This document shows, one piece after another, positions 46,501 to 60,200 of a stretch of 64,000 nucleotides of DNA. The stretch comes from Diorhabda sublineata (lineage: Eukaryota; Arthropoda; Insecta; Coleoptera; Chrysomelidae). Both the position numbers and the translations under genes were made by a program. The notes beneath the pieces are model-generated. The model saw only the letters and a list, made by a program, of their open reading frames with translations. It did not search any database and was not told the DNA's origin. Position 1 is the first letter of the stretch. The number at the start of each line of letters is the position of its first letter. The stretch lies in contig NC_079479.1 in NCBI RefSeq assembly GCF_026230105.1, forward strand, positions 11,667,734 through 11,731,733. Reading direction: 5' to 3'.

Positions 46501-48199
46501 CATTCCAGGAGGATTAAAATTTATATTATTAATGCTTCTAAATGTTCTTGATTTTAGGTCTCTTCTGTTTCAAAATGAATTTTTTAAAGATTGAAGATTT
46601 GAAATGAGATAAAAAAGGCTCATTTTAGTCTGGTACCCTGTTTAAGCCAAACTCCCTTACGGGCAGGTACATTCTACTCGTCGATTTACGTTTTATAATT
46701 TATGGTATATATGCTTAGCATATAAAGGTCATGTAATTGAATTTTTTTAACCAAATATTATTGTATTCAAACATTTTTTCAACTTTACCGACGACTTTGT
46801 CTGTTAGTAGTGAAAGTAATGAGCTTTTATAAAAACATCAAGCTCCCACACATAAGTTGTTACAGCTAAAAGGTACGAAATTACATATCAATATTTATAG
46901 TTAGTATGTACTGAATATGGCTATAGAGGTGAAAAGACTTGTTTAGAAACAAATTATTAAGTTTCTAAAAATGCCCTAGACATTTGTTGACTAAGGTGAA
47001 GAATTAAATTATTGGGTACTTATCATTAAATAAAAATGAAAAAGATATCAGGTATATAAAAATTCCAAATATTCAGCACAATAAAAAATTCTTGATAATT
47101 GAGATTTCAAATTATGAAACCAAAACGAGACATTTTTTAGTAGTACCAAAAAAATTTAACCACATGTCAAAGAAACATAAATTTCTTCAATTTCATATTT
47201 CTTAGACCTTCTGATATATCATTGCATCTAAATGTTTTTGATCTTAGGTTCCTTCTGTTTTAAAGTTAGTTTTTTTTTATAATTTTTGAAAGATTGATAT
47301 ATTAATAAAGGCTGAAGTTAAGTCGAAAAGTCAATTTTTCAAAATAATTAAAAAAAACTAATTTTAAAACAGTAGAGACCTAAAATCAAGAACATTTAGA
47401 TACATTGATGTATCAGAAGGTCTAAGAAATATGAAATTGAAGAAATTTATGTTATTTTGACATGTGGTTAAATTTTTTTGTTACTACTACTAAACGCCTC
47501 GTTTTGGTTTCATAAGTTGGAATCTCAATTATAAAGAATTTTTTCATGAGCTGAATATTTGGAATTTTTATATACCTGACATCTTTTTCACGATAAGTCT
47601 AGCAAAAACACATTTTTATTTAATGATAAGTACACAATAATTTAATTCTTCACCTTAGGCAACAAATGTCTTGTTTGTAAACAAGTCTTTTCACCTCTAT
47701 ATCCATATTCACTACATACTAACTATAAATATTGATATGTAATTTCGTACCTTTTAGCTGTAACAAATTATGTGTGGGAGCTTGATGTTTTTATAAAAGC
47801 TCATTACTTTCACTACTAACACACAAAGTCGTCGGTAAAGTTGAAAAATGTTTGAATACAATAATATTTGGTTAAAAAAATTCAATTACATGACCTTTAC
47901 ATGCTAAGCAAACACAGCTTATTTATAACGTATATGTTGCCTACATTTGGACGCTAAAAGCTTTTATGTTTTTCAATCTAGTCGTCAGCAAAAAAATCGA
48001 CCCAATTCGCACGCTCACGGTCAAAAGTCTCTAGCAAAAAATCTGTTCTCTTTCCGGTTTTAGTATAGTTCTTCAAATATCAATTGCAAATTATAAAAAC
48101 TTATATAAAAACTCTTGCCGACAATTTTGTTAGATCTATCTACCATAGGCGTATATACCCCATTTTATAAATTTATTATTTTTATAAATACTTTTGGCA

Positions 48200-48268
<69 letters not shown>

Positions 48269-51200
48269 GTGAGAAATTATTCGGTATACAACTGAATATT
48301 GAATTATAAAACGTAAATAGACGAGTAAAATGTACCTGCCTGTAAGGGAGTTTGGTTTAAACAGGGTACCAAACGTGAACTGAGCCCTTTTTGTATCTCA
48401 TTCGTTTCTTTTTCTGGAAAACGAAATTTCAAAGCAAACCATAAGGGAAAATAAATTCTTCGCAAATAAAACGAAAGAAAAAACATTTCAATTCCAAACT
48501 ATCTTTATAAAAAATCATGGTAGACAGAATCGTCTGAACTAGAATCATCATTTGATTTAATTATGAAGGGTTGTAAAGAGGGTGATACCACATGCCCATC
48601 AAAAGTGTGAATAGAATTTGTTATCCAAAGAAACAAAAATTACGACCTTTAGAAAAAGAAATGCTACATTTTCTGCATTCTTCAGTATGGAAAATTCGTT
48701 GTGTGCGTGTACTGATATTGATGGTGTCTAATGAAGGAACTTGAGATTGAGCATAATCCCAGTGATTATCCCAGTGAGTGATCCCAGTGGCGCCTATTTA
48801 TTGACTCATCTAAATACAGTTTAAAAGCAGTGATATTACACAATACCAATTGGTCTTTCTGTGAATATGAAAGAAACTTATGAAAATAATCGCTTGCTTT
48901 TAGACAAAATTAACTAGAACAAGTATAAGTTGCAGATATGTGGGGACCTGAAGGTGATTCGAATTTTAATGGGACTTCAGGGAGGGTTTACGAAACATTG
49001 CAGTTTTCTTTATCTATGGGACAGTCGGGCAGTAGATCAACACTATGTAAAAAAAATCTGCAAGCAAAAAGTGAGTTTCAACCGGGATCTCAAAACGTAA
49101 AGTTTATACTCCTTGTAGATCCCAAAAATGTCCTTCTGCCCCCCCCCCTTCACATTAAACTTGGATTGATGAAAAACTTTGTAAAGGTTATGGATAAAGA
49201 GGGCTATGGATTCAAATAACTTAGAGAAGTTTTTCCCCAGTTGAATGATGCCAAATTAAAGGAAGGTATTTTTATTGGGTCACAAATAAGAAAATTGCTG
49301 GACGATGACAATTTTGCAAAAAAGCTCACCAGACAGGAACTTGGAGCATGGAAGGCATTTGTTAGTGTAGTGAGAGGATTTTTGGGCAACAATGTGGATC
49401 CAAACTACCAACAGTTGTTTGATAAACTTCTAAACACCTACAAATCCCTTGGTGCTCGATTGTCTTTGAAAATTCATTTCCTCTATTCCCATTTGACAAT
49501 TTTTCCGGAAAATTAGGGATGAGCAGGGTTCCACATATAAATATTGTTAATATATACGATTCAAAAAACGTGAAATTATTTTTTTAACAAATATTAAATA
49601 TTTTACCAATGAATATGATTCTAAAAAGGTAAACCTTATGCGTTACAATTATTTTTTTCATATTTTCGTATTTTTGTTGGTCCATTTGATCACAATATGC
49701 TACTCATTTTTTTGTCGATCAGTGAATTATTGAAGATTTGGTTTTACTTTTCATCTGAGACGTAATAAAATTTAAATGTAAAGTTGTTATTATAACAACT
49801 ACTAAATTGCAGTTCGATACCATATATTACATAAAAAGAAGAAGCATTTCAGTTATTTTTTGGTACATGTGTGAAGCTACTTTCTTAGGTAAAATCAGTG
49901 TGCAATCTATAATTTTCATAAGTGATCGTAGGAAAAATATGTTTGTCTACTTATTGGATTTGCTTAATTTGGAAAGGTTCCGAAAATGAGAGGGTACGCA
50001 ATCAATAAAAATTATTTTATTCACGCTTAGACACATTAAATTCCATTATTCCTATCAATAAAATTTGGGACATTTTTCCGTAGATACAAAAAACACTACA
50101 ATTGAGATCAAGCACTGGCACTTCCTACAATAAATTATTTTATTTCAATTAATTGGATATCTTACAAGAATGAATTTCACTAGAATATCTTATGATAATC
50201 AAAGAGCTTATTTATATAAATTTTCAGAATTTTACCAACGGGCTATGCTAACTTTATAAACGACAAAGGTCTCACTCATTATAAAAATGTCGTTAAAGAA
50301 ATATTAAAATATAACATGACACCTGCTGTAACAATTTACCATTGGGACCTGCCGCAACGACTTCTCGAAGATGGTATCGACTGGACAACAAACGATTTGA
50401 TTCCTCACTTCGTAAATTATTCTAGAATTCTTATTAGAAATTTACCTGAAGTAGGCTATTGGATTACTATTAATGAGCCTAAGCAGATATGTCGTTTGGG
50501 ATATGGGATTGGTGTAATCGCTCCTGGTATAAAAAGCAATGGAGTATTAGAATATCATTGTGCTTATATTGTGTTAAAATCACATGCCGCCGTTTACCGT
50601 ATGTTTAAAAAAGAGTTTCCTCATTACACAGGTGAATATAGAAGAATTATATAAAATATAAAGAACTGAATGTATCAAAAATAGCTTCGAATTTATAATC
50701 ATTACTCTCAGAAGAAGGTATAACTGCAACTATATGTTGTTTTCAGCTAAAATGTCACTTGGCTCTGATTGCCAGTGGATACGTCCATTAACAAGCTCTC
50801 CATCTGATATAGAAGCAGCAACTAGGCAACTACAGTTCGAGGTATAATCTCAAATTTTGTATTTCAAATAAATTTTTGAAAATCTTTCGTGGAAACATCC
50901 AAAATTCACAGAATAAGAAAGTTCATACATATAACTTGTATAACCAAGTTCTAATAAGAAATTTGTTTGTTTTGTTTGATCATATACATCTTTAACTAAG
51001 CTTGTTATAATTAAATAACTCAATTCACCAAGTTATTTTTTAAAAACAATTTATTTAGCAAACTGAGGATTTAATAATTTAAAGTTACAATTGGTTGCAC
51101 TAATCTGACTGGCGTACTAGACGAATATCAAATTGAATGAATCCAGTATTAGTTTTACGGACTTCTTTATATATGAGTTCTTATCTTATACAATAATAAT

Positions 51201-54200
51201 TATAAAATTAGATAAATATATTTATGGTTCATTATAGTCACATTAATAATAATTAAATGATAAATAAAGAAATACTAAGCACGGACAATTTATAGTAACG
51301 ATAACTTAATGAGGTTAGAGTTCATAATAATAAATAAGTAATTGATAATGATGCTCCGCTGTGAAAACGGTTGTTATGGCTTAACTCTATCACAGAAGTG
51401 AAAGAAAACGTGAACGTAATTTGTGATTTCAAATAAGTTACTTTCTTCTGGGTAATGACCACTATAGTCCTGTGGTATCGCTCCAGCAAATTTCCCTGTC
51501 TATCTAAAAATTGACTGACACTTTTAGGTTGCTTTTTCGAGTTGGATATGAGTGTAGGACATAATAACGTCTTAATAAAGGTACTCTTATACAGGGTGTC
51601 CCACGACAAGTTAAAACTATCTGTATATGGCAAAATACTTCCGATAGCTGACTTATACACCCTTGAAGATATGAAAATGGTTTCTGTTCGGTTGCTTTAA
51701 TCAAGATCAGACGTATTTGAATCTATGTTGAAACATTTTTCATTTTATACAGGGAGTGTATAAAAAGTTTAACTCCATAAATATCAAATTTCTCTATTTT
51801 TTTAAATGGAACCAGCAGATTTTTTCTATTTTAATGCATACAGGGGTAAAAAATAAGGCAAATTCATGTATACTTTCCTATACCTAAACCTCACCTTTAT
51901 CCAAATGTTAAATGTTTTCTGTAAATTTTTTAGAGATGCAGGTGGGGTCTAAATTTTATTTTGACCCGTTGATTGATATTTTCTGGGTCTGACACAGAAA
52001 CTGGTCTTCCCGATATGTCATCATCTTCAGTGGAAAATTTACCTCTTTTGAAGCTTGCAGTCCAATTTTACATGGTCGCATACGAAGAACATTGATCACC
52101 AAGGGTATTAAGAATATTTTCGTAAATCTGCTTACCTCTTAACCCTTTTAAATACAGGTACTTGATAATGGCTCGATACTCCATTTTTTCGATTTCCACA
52201 ATTTCGGTGGACATCGTTTAATTTATTGCGTAACTCTGGTTTATCTTTTTGACGTCAAACTTTACACTGACACTTCAAATAAGTTATTGTTCGTTGCTAT
52301 GGTAACGCAATATTTTGTTTATGCATGGGACTGATCTAGGCTAACTAGATATCATCCTAGTACAAATATTGTAACGACTAGTGTCGTAAGTCACAGTCCT
52401 TTATTGATTTAATATTATTTGAGCATGTCTCAGAATTTTTATATATGACACTCATTTTTTCTTGTTTTATATGTCATATTAGTGTGGTATGTACTTCCAT
52501 CCTCTTTTTAATGGTGATTGGCCTGAAATACTTAAGCAAAGAATACAAGAAAGAAGTTTCGCTGCGAACTTGAGTAAATCAAGACTTCCTGAATTCACTG
52601 ACGAAGAAATCTACGATATCAAAGGAAATTATGACTTTTTAGGAATAAATCACTATTATACAATATTTACCAAAAACGGAATTGAATCTCCTCCTAATAT
52701 AACTAGTTATGAAGCAGATGTTCGTGTCACCGATAGTTTTGATGTAGTGAGTATTGATTTTCAAATTTTTGAATTTCTTATCGAGACCTAAATTTCAGTA
52801 TAAACCGGATGGTATATATGAACTTTTAAAATGGCTTACAGAAGAATATGGATATCATGAAATTTTAATAACGGAATTAGGATTGGGTCAAAATTTTACG
52901 TATTTAAATAAAATTAAAACACCTCATCTACAATCCGTAAGTTAACACCGTAATTAATTACAGTTTTTGGTACATACAGTAAATGGATTTAGTCCAGGCG
53001 CTGGATGGAGTTGAGTATGCAAAATGTGAGGACCGGCAACTATGCTCAAATTCTTTTACCTGAGACCCTAAATAATAGAAAATCACATGTTGCCGGCAGC
53101 CGTGCTGGTCCGTTTCCCTTTTCCTTTTCTCCTTCTCCCTGCTCAGCACGTTGCTGAGTCATAGTGCTTGGAGTAGTCAGTAGAAAAGAATTTGTAGTCC
53201 ATGACGGTTTATTTTTGCGTATTTAAGTAATAATATTAAAGTTTTTTCGTAGTCAACTATTTTATTAGTATTATTTATTTAACTAACAGCGCGGACGATG
53301 TCACTACAAGTGATAAATGTGAAGAAGCGAAAGATAAATGAATTGTCGTGTTTGTTTTGTGATTAACGGGTGATTTAGTGAAGAATCCAAAACCACAAAC
53401 GTTTATTAGTATTAAAAAAGCAGCGGATCGCAGAAAAGATGATATTAGTAAGAAAATAGAAAGTGATACAGACTTTACTGCACACAATTGTTCCTGGCAT
53501 CGAGCTTGTATTGCAACTTATATTAGTGAAGATAAAATAATGCGTCGAGAATTAGCATTACTAAAACAGGATAATGCCTCTACTTCCACCTCCTCTACAA
53601 AAGCAAATGTTTCAGGTAGCCAATGTGTTCGTCGGTCATCAAGAAGTGAATTAGAACTTGATACGAAACAGAAATGTTTAATCTGTGGTAAACAAACAAG
53701 AAATAAGAACAAAACTCTTTTTTTATGTTCTGAAATTTCAGCAGCGGAACAAATTTTAACTACTGCCCGAAAAAAAAAGATGATGTTTTTACAAAAATTG
53801 ACATTTGCGAACAACAAGCTGATTTATTTTCAATGGAAGTGAGGTATCATAAACATTGTTATCGTGATTATCTGCGACTACCAAGAAATTTTGACAAACC
53901 AGCAGGCAGACTTTCAATTAAAATACCACATGTCATACTTATAGAGGCATTTGAAAAGCTGATTGATGAACTGAAACATCAATTAACATCTCACTCTTTT
54001 GAAGTGTCATTCTTGGCCAAGTAACTGGCTGAACTCACTGAAATAGAAGTTGCAATTGTAGAAAATATACCACTAGATGAAGTCATTGAATATATGCGTA
54101 CCGTAAATTCAACAAACTACACTGTTCAAGTAGCTAAACAACTCCGAAAAGAAATATTAAATACTAAAGTAATACCAGATGAATATTTATGTGATGAAAT

Positions 54201-57200
54201 TTTAATTGAATAATTTTAATTACACGCTCCGAGTGGTTGCTCTTTCACTTGGTTCGAAAAAAATGCTTTAAAGGCTGCATCGTTGGATTGTGTACAAGAA
54301 GCTCTAAAGCATTTGGGAAATCCATACCATCGAAATTCTTTGAGACATCTCATGGACAAAATGAAGGAGACTCTGTCCATAGTACTATCTCTCGCGCTAT
54401 TAAACATACTGGCAACATCTTCATCCCATCCCAATTGTACCCAGTCTTTAAACTAGCTAGAAGACAACAACCGTATAATGTTTTCCCCCTACAGTACAAC
54501 GACTTGTTAGATTTTAAGTTATTGGCAAAAGAGCTAAGAGTTCTGACAGTAAAAAAATCCGAAAGTGGAGAGCCAATAAAATGGACGGAAATTAGGGAGC
54601 TCAAAGTATCAAAACATAACCCACAACAGATTTTTTTCAAAACTAGCCGTCTTACGGAAGACTTTAAAGTTTTATCTTTAAAACGTCTTGGCACGGATCT
54701 TAGAAAACTGTTTGAATAACCAGCCAATTAAGATTTCTGAAGAAAAATATTCCGACTTACAATCAATGTGTACGGTAGAGACACCAGTGATTCGCCTGGA
54801 AGAACACAAAAATTTTTATCGTTTACTGCCATATTAAAAAAATGTAATAATATTTCAGTTTTATGATTTATAATTTTATGATAAATTGATGAGTTTTGTA
54901 CCGATTTCCATTTTTAGTGTCTTATGATTTTGCTCATAATTATTAGTTTAGCCATAAAATTTACTTAAAACTATTTCTTTATGAATTTTTTTAAATTGTA
55001 TTGAGTTTTTGTAGCGCTCGTATTTAAGTTTATATGTTTCAAATAAAAGGGGCTGCATTATTTTTCTATCCAAAAAATAATACATTTAATCTCAAATCAC
55101 AAAGACGTATCTCAACATTCAATAGAAATTTATTGTCACAAATGGCCTTATCTGGTTAGTTTTTTCATAACTCAAGTTTAAAAAAATATATCACAAAAAC
55201 CTATGAAATACAACTAAATGAATATATGTTGGCAAATGCTTTTTTACATTTAACTTTTACACTAAAATATTCAAACTTCCGACTTGAATAATAATAAAAA
55301 ATGCTATACGACACTTTGTAAAATTAACGAGGAAATCTGAACATGTTGAATCGTGCACATACTAGAAGCCCGATTTTGAGAAAGGTGTCATTTCCATAAT
55401 ATCGAGGATTTGAATATGGCAGACAGTTGTGTACAGAAGGATTACCGGTTGTACCCATTTAAAGAATACTTTTAAACGATTTCTTAGGATAAAAAAGTCG
55501 TGTGTGAATTAATTCAGTTGTTTGCAGAAATTGAACGATCTTCCTTTCGACGCGCTTTAAAAATACTAGATCATGTGTTATATAGGCTAAATGGAGCCTA
55601 TATGGAAAAATTAAAATGATCTTTGCCAATTTATCATTGTAAAAGTGGGTCAATAGTGGAACAAAGGAATTAGCACTCGTATATTCTATTGTGACTCAGT
55701 TTGTTCCACTACTTTTTCCATTACCCACTGTTCTTCACTTCTTTCTTCGCTGTCTTCATATTCATATAGGTTCTGGTCTGTCCTTCCACAACTGACATTC
55801 TCTTCCTTTTTTCTATATGTTCCCGTACCATCCCACTCGTCTCCTTTATATTCTCTTATTTATCATTCATTAATATTCTCATTTCTCCTCCTCCCATTTT
55901 TTGAAAATATTTTTCAGCTCCTCAATATTTGTTATTTTTATGTCTGTAGAAATTGTAATACAGGGGTGCTCAAACGGTCGATCGCGAGTGCTTTTTGAGT
56001 AGATCTGGAGAAGAAAAAATTTTTTAATAAGTAGGTAAGTAACTAAACTACAAAAATGTATTACGTAATAAAATAACACTGCTTGCGGCAAAAGGCGGCT
56101 TTATCAAAGGAACGCGCGGCACTTGTCAAAGAAAAGCCGCGTTGTTTCTAGACTAGACTGTACTGTCTAGTTTCGGGCGGCGCGTTTGACGGAAACACTC
56201 GAGACTTTCTTTCACGCCGATATAAATGTTGCGCCTGCATGAATTGGAGTCATTCTGAATTGTAACTTGATAGCGATACTACGTCGGTACAAAGTTTATT
56301 ATTAAATAGTGGAAAATGAGTGCAGTGAAGAAATCTAAAACGTATCATTTTAATAAGGATTGAGAGGAAGAATTTTTCTTTTGTATGATGAAGGATAAGT
56401 GCATTTGTGTTATTTGTCGTGCGTCAGTTGCAATACCTAAGCGTGGTAACTTAGAGAGGCATTATAAAACGGTTCATAAAAACTATCAAAAGGATTTTCC
56501 GCCACAGAGTGAATTAAGAAAACGAAAAGTAAGTGAACAAACCATGTTCACAAGACCAGCCAAACAATCAAAAGCTGCTACGATCGCGTCATTTAAAATA
56601 TCTCATATATTGGCGAAACACAAGAAACCATTCGAAGATTGATCGGTGGTGAAGGAAGCATTTATTGAAGCGGGTGAGACTTTATTTGGAGATTTTAAAA
56701 ATAAAACAGAAATCATGTCTGCTATTAGAGAGCTTCAGTTATCTCGTCCGACTGTCACAAGGCGTACTGAAGTCATGAGTCAGGACATCGCAGATAAACT
56801 AAAACATGATATCATGGAATGTACATACTTTTCTTTACAGTTCGACGAATCCACCGATATGACAGACACTGCCCAGCTGTGTATTTTTATTCGGATGGTA
56901 TTCAATGACATGTCGGCTAAGGAAGAATTTTTGACGATCATTCCTCTGAAGGGGAACACCCGTGGCGAAGATATGTATGATGTTTTCTTTAATTTTGTAA
57001 AAAACTACGAGCTACCAATATATAAATTAGTGTGCATTACAACCGATGGAGCACCAGCAATGATTGTAAACAAAAACGGTTTTGTGGCATTGTGTCTAAT
57101 GAAGAATTCCCTTCATTTTTTTCATTCCATTGCATTATACATCAACAAGTTTTGTGTTCCAAAGTTGTAAACACAGAGGAAATTATGGGCATTGCAACAA

Positions 57201-60200
57201 AAATTGTGAATTCCATCCGTGCACGTAGCTTGCAACGGCGCGGCGGCTCTTTCAGTTGCAGTTGGAAGATAGGGAGTCAGCTGAACACACTGATTTAGTT
57301 CTTCACACAGACGTCAGGTGGTTGAGTCGCGGAAAGTTCCTACAAAGGTTTCAAGAATTATTGCCCGAAATAACAGCTTTTCTAGACGAAAGAGGTAATG
57401 ACACTCAGATTTTGAAAAACGAAAAACTGATTTGGCATTTTTGACTGACATCACAATGCACTTAAACATCGTTAACTTGGAGCTTCAAGGTAAAGGAAAA
57501 ACTATTATTGAGATGATTAGCGCAGTAAACGCATTCAAAAGTAAATTGCAACTTATGATAGATCAACTGAAAAGAAAGGATCTAAAACATTTTCCGTCTT
57601 TGAAAGCAAGGATTCCTCAGTTTAATTATGATACATATGAGGCTGAATTATCAAATATTTTGGGACAATTCGAAATGCGTTTTTATGATTGCAGTAAATT
57701 GGAAAATATAGCATCATTTATGAGTTATCCTTTTTCATGTAAAAACATTGAGGAATTAGCTACTGAAATAGCAAGTCAGTTTAATATGAACTCATGTTCT
57801 GTTGAAAATGAGTTGATGCAGTGCCACGCTTCAACATCCAAAGCCACTCTTTAGTTAGGTTTAACACCATATGTAACTCTTTTGTTTTGTAACAACCAAC
57901 CTAGGTAGGTAGGGTGTATCGTGTATGTACGACAACCCTGCATCACACATACTTGCAGCCTCTCAGAGTCGATCGTAAGTAGTCTAAAAATATTGAGGTA
58001 GATCGCCAGCAGTTCAAGTTTGAGCACCCCTGCTGTAATAGATATCTGATGGTTATTATAGTTCTCATCAAACTAACAGTTGTAATAATCTCAACTATTG
58101 AAATAATGTGCGGAACAATGTATTTCTTCACCAAACTTTGATGTTAAAATCAAATTCATTTGTTCCTTTGTTTGCTATTCTTTTGTCATCACTTTTACGC
58201 TGATTGCTTCTTCGATACATTCACTAATCTTCTTATTTACTTTGGTAGCTCAATGTTTTTAGGTCTTCATGAATATCTTTCTCTGTTTAGTAATTTTTAA
58301 AAAGATTTTACATCTTTTAGTAATCCAAATAATGATTCTCATTAATTTTTATGTTTCAGAAGCCTCCTTATGTAATAACAGAAAATATTTACATAAATGA
58401 TATCGATAGGATTTATCATTTTAAAGTAAGTAGAACTAGTATACAAACGGTAGAAAATGTTATCGATGAGTAAAACCGAAATTTTCATTTATATTCGAAA
58501 ATGGGTTTTTAAGGCGAGATTAGTCAATTAAAAATCGAAATTATAACATGACCAGTTACAATGAAATTCAGATTTGTATCAAAACATTATGTCAATTCCA
58601 TGCAAATGCATGTTTTCATCAGCAAAACGTCTCAGATCAAATTTAGCCCTCACTTGTCAGATTTGTTAATCATCTATTGAACTTTGCGGATCCGTATGGA
58701 CTCTTATCAAGCAGCTATTCAAATAATCAAGCATTTTTAACATTAAATCGCTCATTCCACTTCCTCAAAGTCACTACATTATTATCATAGATCGATTTCA
58801 ATATTTCGCTTCATGCAGAAGTGGTATCGCTTGTCTCAATTCGTGTATGATACATAGTCCTGTCAATTTAGACATTCGAAGTTACATAAATTCCGACCAA
58901 GCTGAAAATCACTAAAATTGTGTAAAATATAATTAAAAATAAAAGTTTCCCATCATTCCCGTGAATGGAAAAAAAATTTACTCAAGGTCAGAGGTCAAAA
59001 AAGTTTTTCGCGATTTTCAGCAAAAAAGTTTTATCATAAAAATACCTTAATGTAGATCATAAAATTATCAACAAGAAACGTATTAATCATTTTTTCCTAC
59101 AAGCCACTGTTTCTGAGATATAATGATACAAAAAGTGATATTCGTCACCTATGAGGTAGTGTACTTAGCGCGCTCATTTAACGTAGTTTCCCCAGTAGGC
59201 CTATTCCACAAGTCTTTTATAATTTGAAACTATCGTAAATTAATGGAAATTAGCGGAAACTGAAAAGATAATAGCGATTTATATTAAAAAAAGTTCTGAA
59301 ATTTAATCGCCGGAATCGTAACTTGCTATCCTTCTTCTTGTTCTTCTTGTTCTTCTCTCGTTCTTCTCTTGTTCTTCTCTCGTTCTTCTCTCGTTCATCT
59401 CTCATTCTTCTCTCGTTCTTTTCTCGTTCTTCTCTCGTATCCTACCGGCACGCCTTTGGCACCATATTTTCAGTGTTTGTGAGCGGATAACAATAGGCTA
59501 AACCCATATGTTGACCTCAACTCGGGTGGTACTACTTGCACTTGATAAAAAGGAAGAATTTTATCAATGGAAAACTTTGAAAGTGATTTGAATATTCGTT
59601 GGGTCACTCTGTGGTCCCTTTGCATACCTAATGAGGTTTTATTACTTTATACCTTTCTGGAATAAACTATAGGAAACCTATTGGAAAAAATTCATTCAAA
59701 TTTTCTATTCTCACAATTTTATGCAGGGCTATATGTGCTACATTCTTGAAGCGATTACAGATGGTATTAACGTCATTGGAATTATTATTTGGAATCTTAT
59801 GGACGATCTCGAGTGGATATTTGGTTACAAGTACGTATTTATAAACGGTCATACTATTTTCCATTTATATATTAAGTGTCTCTAATATATGGAAGAATAA
59901 TTATTTAATTTCAATTTCATCAATCTATAGTCTGCGTTCTTCGAAAGAGGCTCTAGAAAATCGAAAAATCATCTAATCTTGATGATATTTTTTTAAAATC
60001 TTCGTTTTCAGTGTTTCAGGTTTCAGTGCTTTAAAGACAAAAAAAGAACAAATTCTGAAAGAAAATTATACAAAAATGTTGATTTATCATGTTTTTACAA
60101 TTAAAAATAATAACAAGTTCTTTTAAATTCATTCTTAAAATCACAATCACAATATTAAAAGTTAATTTTGAAAAATTGAAAATTTTTACCGTTAAAAAAA

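Noticed and set aside
51590..51760. ACAGGGTGTCCC and ACAGGGAGTGTA motifs as transposon ends
   Set aside because: They look like mariner-type termini but I could not pair them into an element with matching inverted ends.
53507..53817. Minus-strand frames opposite the 53-kb repeat gene
   Set aside because: Antisense shadows of the recognised plus-strand blocks.
59332..59442. CRISPR-like repeat array
   Set aside because: Units of about 11 bases in tandem without spacers; a minisatellite in a eukaryotic intron.
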